NCBI GenBank assembly: GCA_050953825.1
Contig: JBMNNF010000013.1
Location: 186,001-250,000 of the forward strand
Length of the DNA stretch: 64,000 bases
Reading direction: 5' to 3'
Source of the DNA: DUQW01 sp050953825
GTDB lineage: Bacteria > Bacillota_I > Bacilli_A > Acholeplasmatales > Acholeplasmataceae
Positions 62,291 through 64,000 of the stretch are shown piece after piece (the first letter of the stretch is position 1; the number at the start of each line of letters is the position of its first letter). The position numbers and the translations under genes were made by a program. The notes below the pieces were generated by a model. That model had not been told where the DNA came from. It saw nothing but the letters and a program-made list of their open reading frames with translations, and did not search any database.

Positions 62291-63877
62291 ATGGCTAAAT
62301 ATATCTTTGTTACAGGTGGAGTTGTTTCTAGTTTAGGAAAAGGAATTGTAGCGGCATCGATTGGAGTTTTATTAAAGTCAAGAGGACTTAAAGTCACTAT
62401 GCAAAAATTTGATCCATATATTAACGTTGACCCGGGATTAATGTCACCACTACAACACGGGGAAGTTTTTGTTACTAAAGATGGAGCAGAAACTGATTTA
62501 GATTTGGGACATTATGAACGTTTTATTGATGAAAACTTAACTAAATATTCATCAGTATCTAGTGGTCGAGTTTATAAAGCGGTAATTGATAATGAAAGAC
62601 GCGGTAAATATATGGGAAAAACAGTTCAAGTAATTCCACATATTACCGATGAAATAAAAAGATTATTGAAACGGGCAGCAACAAATACGAAATCAGATAT
62701 CGTCATTGTTGAAGTTGGAGGAACAGTAGGGGATATTGAGTCACTTCCTTTTTTAGAGGCAATTAGACAAGCCAGAAGAGAATTTGGTGAGGAAAATACC
62801 TTTTATATCCATGCGACATTAGTTCCGTATTTAAGAGCGGCTGGTGAATTGAAAACGAAACCAACCCAACACAGTGTCAAAGAGTTGAAATCTTTAGGGA
62901 TTCAACCAGATATGTTAGTGTTAAGATCAGAAGAACCAATTGAAAATGAAAATATCGAAAAAATATCACTATTTACCGATATTAACCCCGAAGCCATTTT
63001 TCAATCTTATGATGTGCCAATTGTTTATGAAATTATGTTAAATCTTCAAAAACAAAAGATTGATGATTTAATTTTAAATCATTTCCAAATTGAAGGGATG
63101 AAACCAGCTGAACTTTCTAAATGGGAAGAATTAATTAAACAAATTAAAGAAGCAAAAGATGAAGTTAAAGTAGCAATTGTTGGAAAATACGTTTCACTTC
63201 ATGATGCCTATATTTCAGTTATTGAATCATTAAAGCACGCAGGTTGGAATCAAAAGAAACGTGTTAAAATAACTTGGGTTGATTCTGAAAAAACTTCAAA
63301 AGAAACAATTGAAGAAAAACTAAAAGGTGTTGATGGTATTTTAATTCCAGGAGGCTTTGGTCAAAGAGGAATTGATGGTAAAATTTGGGCCTTAGAATAT
63401 GGTAGAACCCATTTAGTTCCAACGTTAGGGATTTGCTTCGGGATGCAGTTAGCAGCGTTAGAATTCGCTAAAAACGTCTTAAAACTTGAAGGGGTTTGTT
63501 CGGATGAATTTGATGGTTGTAATGGTGCGAATAATATAATTCGCAAAAATTATAACGGTCAATTTAAACTAGGAGAATATGCTACTCATTTTAAAGAGGG
63601 TAGTAAAATTAGTGAAATTTATGGCACCACTCAAACAAGAGAACGTCACCGTCACCGTTATCAGTTTAACCAGAAATATGTCGAAGCGTTTGAAAAACAC
63701 GGCATGATGGTTACTGGATTTAACCGTAGAATTAAAGCGGTTGACGTTTTAGAGTTAACCGATCATCCTTGGTATATTCATGTTCAATATCATCCTGAAT
63801 ACATTTCACGACCATTAAAACCACATCCATTATTTATTGGATTTGTCAAAGCTTGTGTTAAAAACCAATCAAAATAA
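62291..63877 (+). CDS. pyrG: CTP synthase
   Basis: Converts UTP, ATP and glutamine to CTP. The 528-aa protein has the N-terminal synthetase domain (KYIFVTGGVVSSLGKG, QKFDPYINVDPG, VEVGGTVGDIES) and a class I glutamine amidotransferase domain with the nucleophilic cysteine in LGICFGMQLA and the catalytic HPEY near the end. The start at 62291 has GGAGG six bases upstream; ATG 62279 would place the ribosome site inside the gene. Confidence 0.97.
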   Translation: MAKYIFVTGGVVSSLGKGIVAASIGVLLKSRGLKVTMQKFDPYINVDPGLMSPLQHGEVFVTKDGAETDLDLGHYERFIDENLTKYSSVSSGRVYKAVIDNERRGKYMGKTVQVIPHITDEIKRLLKRAATNTKSDIVIVEVGGTVGDIESLPFLEAIRQARREFGEENTFYIHATLVPYLRAAGELKTKPTQHSVKELKSLGIQPDMLVLRSEEPIENENIEKISLFTDINPEAIFQSYDVPIVYEIMLNLQKQKIDDLILNHFQIEGMKPAELSKWEELIKQIKEAKDEVKVAIVGKYVSLHDAYISVIESLKHAGWNQKKRVKITWVDSEKTSKETIEEKLKGVDGILIPGGFGQRGIDGKIWALEYGRTHLVPTLGICFGMQLAALEFAKNVLKLEGVCSDEFDGCNGANNIIRKNYNGQFKLGEYATHFKEGSKISEIYGTTQTRERHRHRYQFNQKYVEAFEKHGMMVTGFNRRIKAVDVLELTDHPWYIHVQYHPEYISRPLKPHPLFIGFVKACVKNQSK

Positions 63878-63935
63878 AAATAATCATAGAGACAATAAAA
63901 GTAGTATAATATAATTAAAGGAGAGGTGTTTTATT

Positions 63936-64000
63936 ATGTTAGTATCAGCAAGAGATATGTTAAAAAAGGCGCATAAGGAAGGTTATGCGGTTGCTCAAAT
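63936..64000 (+). CDS. fbaA: Class II fructose-bisphosphate aldolase, 5' end
   Basis: Only 21 codons are visible: MLVSARDMLKKAHKEGYAVAQ. This matches the conserved start of class II aldolases (LVS..ML..A...GYAV.QFN). AAGGAGAGG lies upstream of the ATG and a TATAAT at 63905-63910. Position after pyrG supports the call, as in Bacillus. The gene continues beyond the window. Confidence 0.8.
   Translation, partial: MLVSARDMLKKAHKEGYAVAQ

Overview
The window is an AT-rich bacterial chromosome segment. Most genes are on the + strand, packed into operons with frequent TAATG and ATGA junctions. TGA is clearly used as a stop codon (for example at the ends of the RpiR, solute-binding and PL8 genes) and tryptophan is TGG. 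RpoE (delta), GlyA, MnmE, DnaX-YbaB-RecR, PyrG and a start of FbaA point to the Bacillota/Mycoplasmatota. Two long exported proteins end in a plain C-terminal membrane anchor with no LPXTG motif, and several others are lipoproteins. That fits a wall-less lineage using the standard code, such as Izemoplasmatales or Acholeplasmatales relatives. This placement is inference.

Layout. 1-3030: the 3' end of folD, a complete IS1595-family insertion sequence at its stop codon (26-bp identical terminal repeats, 8-bp target duplication), then ppa and a yebC-family gene. 3037-21789: a small membrane protein, then a polysaccharide-utilisation operon: RpiR regulator, GH88 unsaturated glucuronyl hydrolase, two sugar-ABC permeases, a 1579-aa surface protein, a 1606-aa membrane-anchored heparinase II/III-like lyase, a solute-binding lipoprotein, a PL8-type lyase without a signal peptide, and KduI. 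Convergent nagB-nagA lie beside it (21801-23653). Together they describe surface cleavage of a uronic acid/amino sugar polymer (hyaluronan- or chondroitin-like; no sulfatase is present), uptake, intracellular cleavage, and feeding of both halves into central metabolism.

24037-31083: glyA followed without a gap by an Rnf operon (rnfC, D, G, an extra rnfG-like gene, E, A, a 63-aa cysteine-rich membrane protein, and an RnfB of only 105 aa without the ferredoxin module). This is an unusual, reduced and partly duplicated Rnf complex.

31250-53275: three neighbouring lipoprotein genes. The first is a giant 16.6-kb reading frame interrupted by one in-frame TGA at 38315 and carrying five nearly identical 840-bp repeats. 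The other two are lipoproteins ending in endonuclease I domains. The first nuclease has a perfect 7-1-7 Fur-family-like box at its promoter. All three share an N-terminal Ig-like domain and InlB-type repeats, suggesting a surface system for binding and degrading extracellular DNA.

53303-64000: an AAA ATPase with a DUF4143-type C-terminus behind two operator-like inverted repeats, then housekeeping genes: two tandem DHH phosphoesterases, mgtC, mnmE, dnaX, ybaB, recR, a small membrane protein, rpoE, pyrG and the start of fbaA. No tRNA, rRNA or CRISPR array was recognised.
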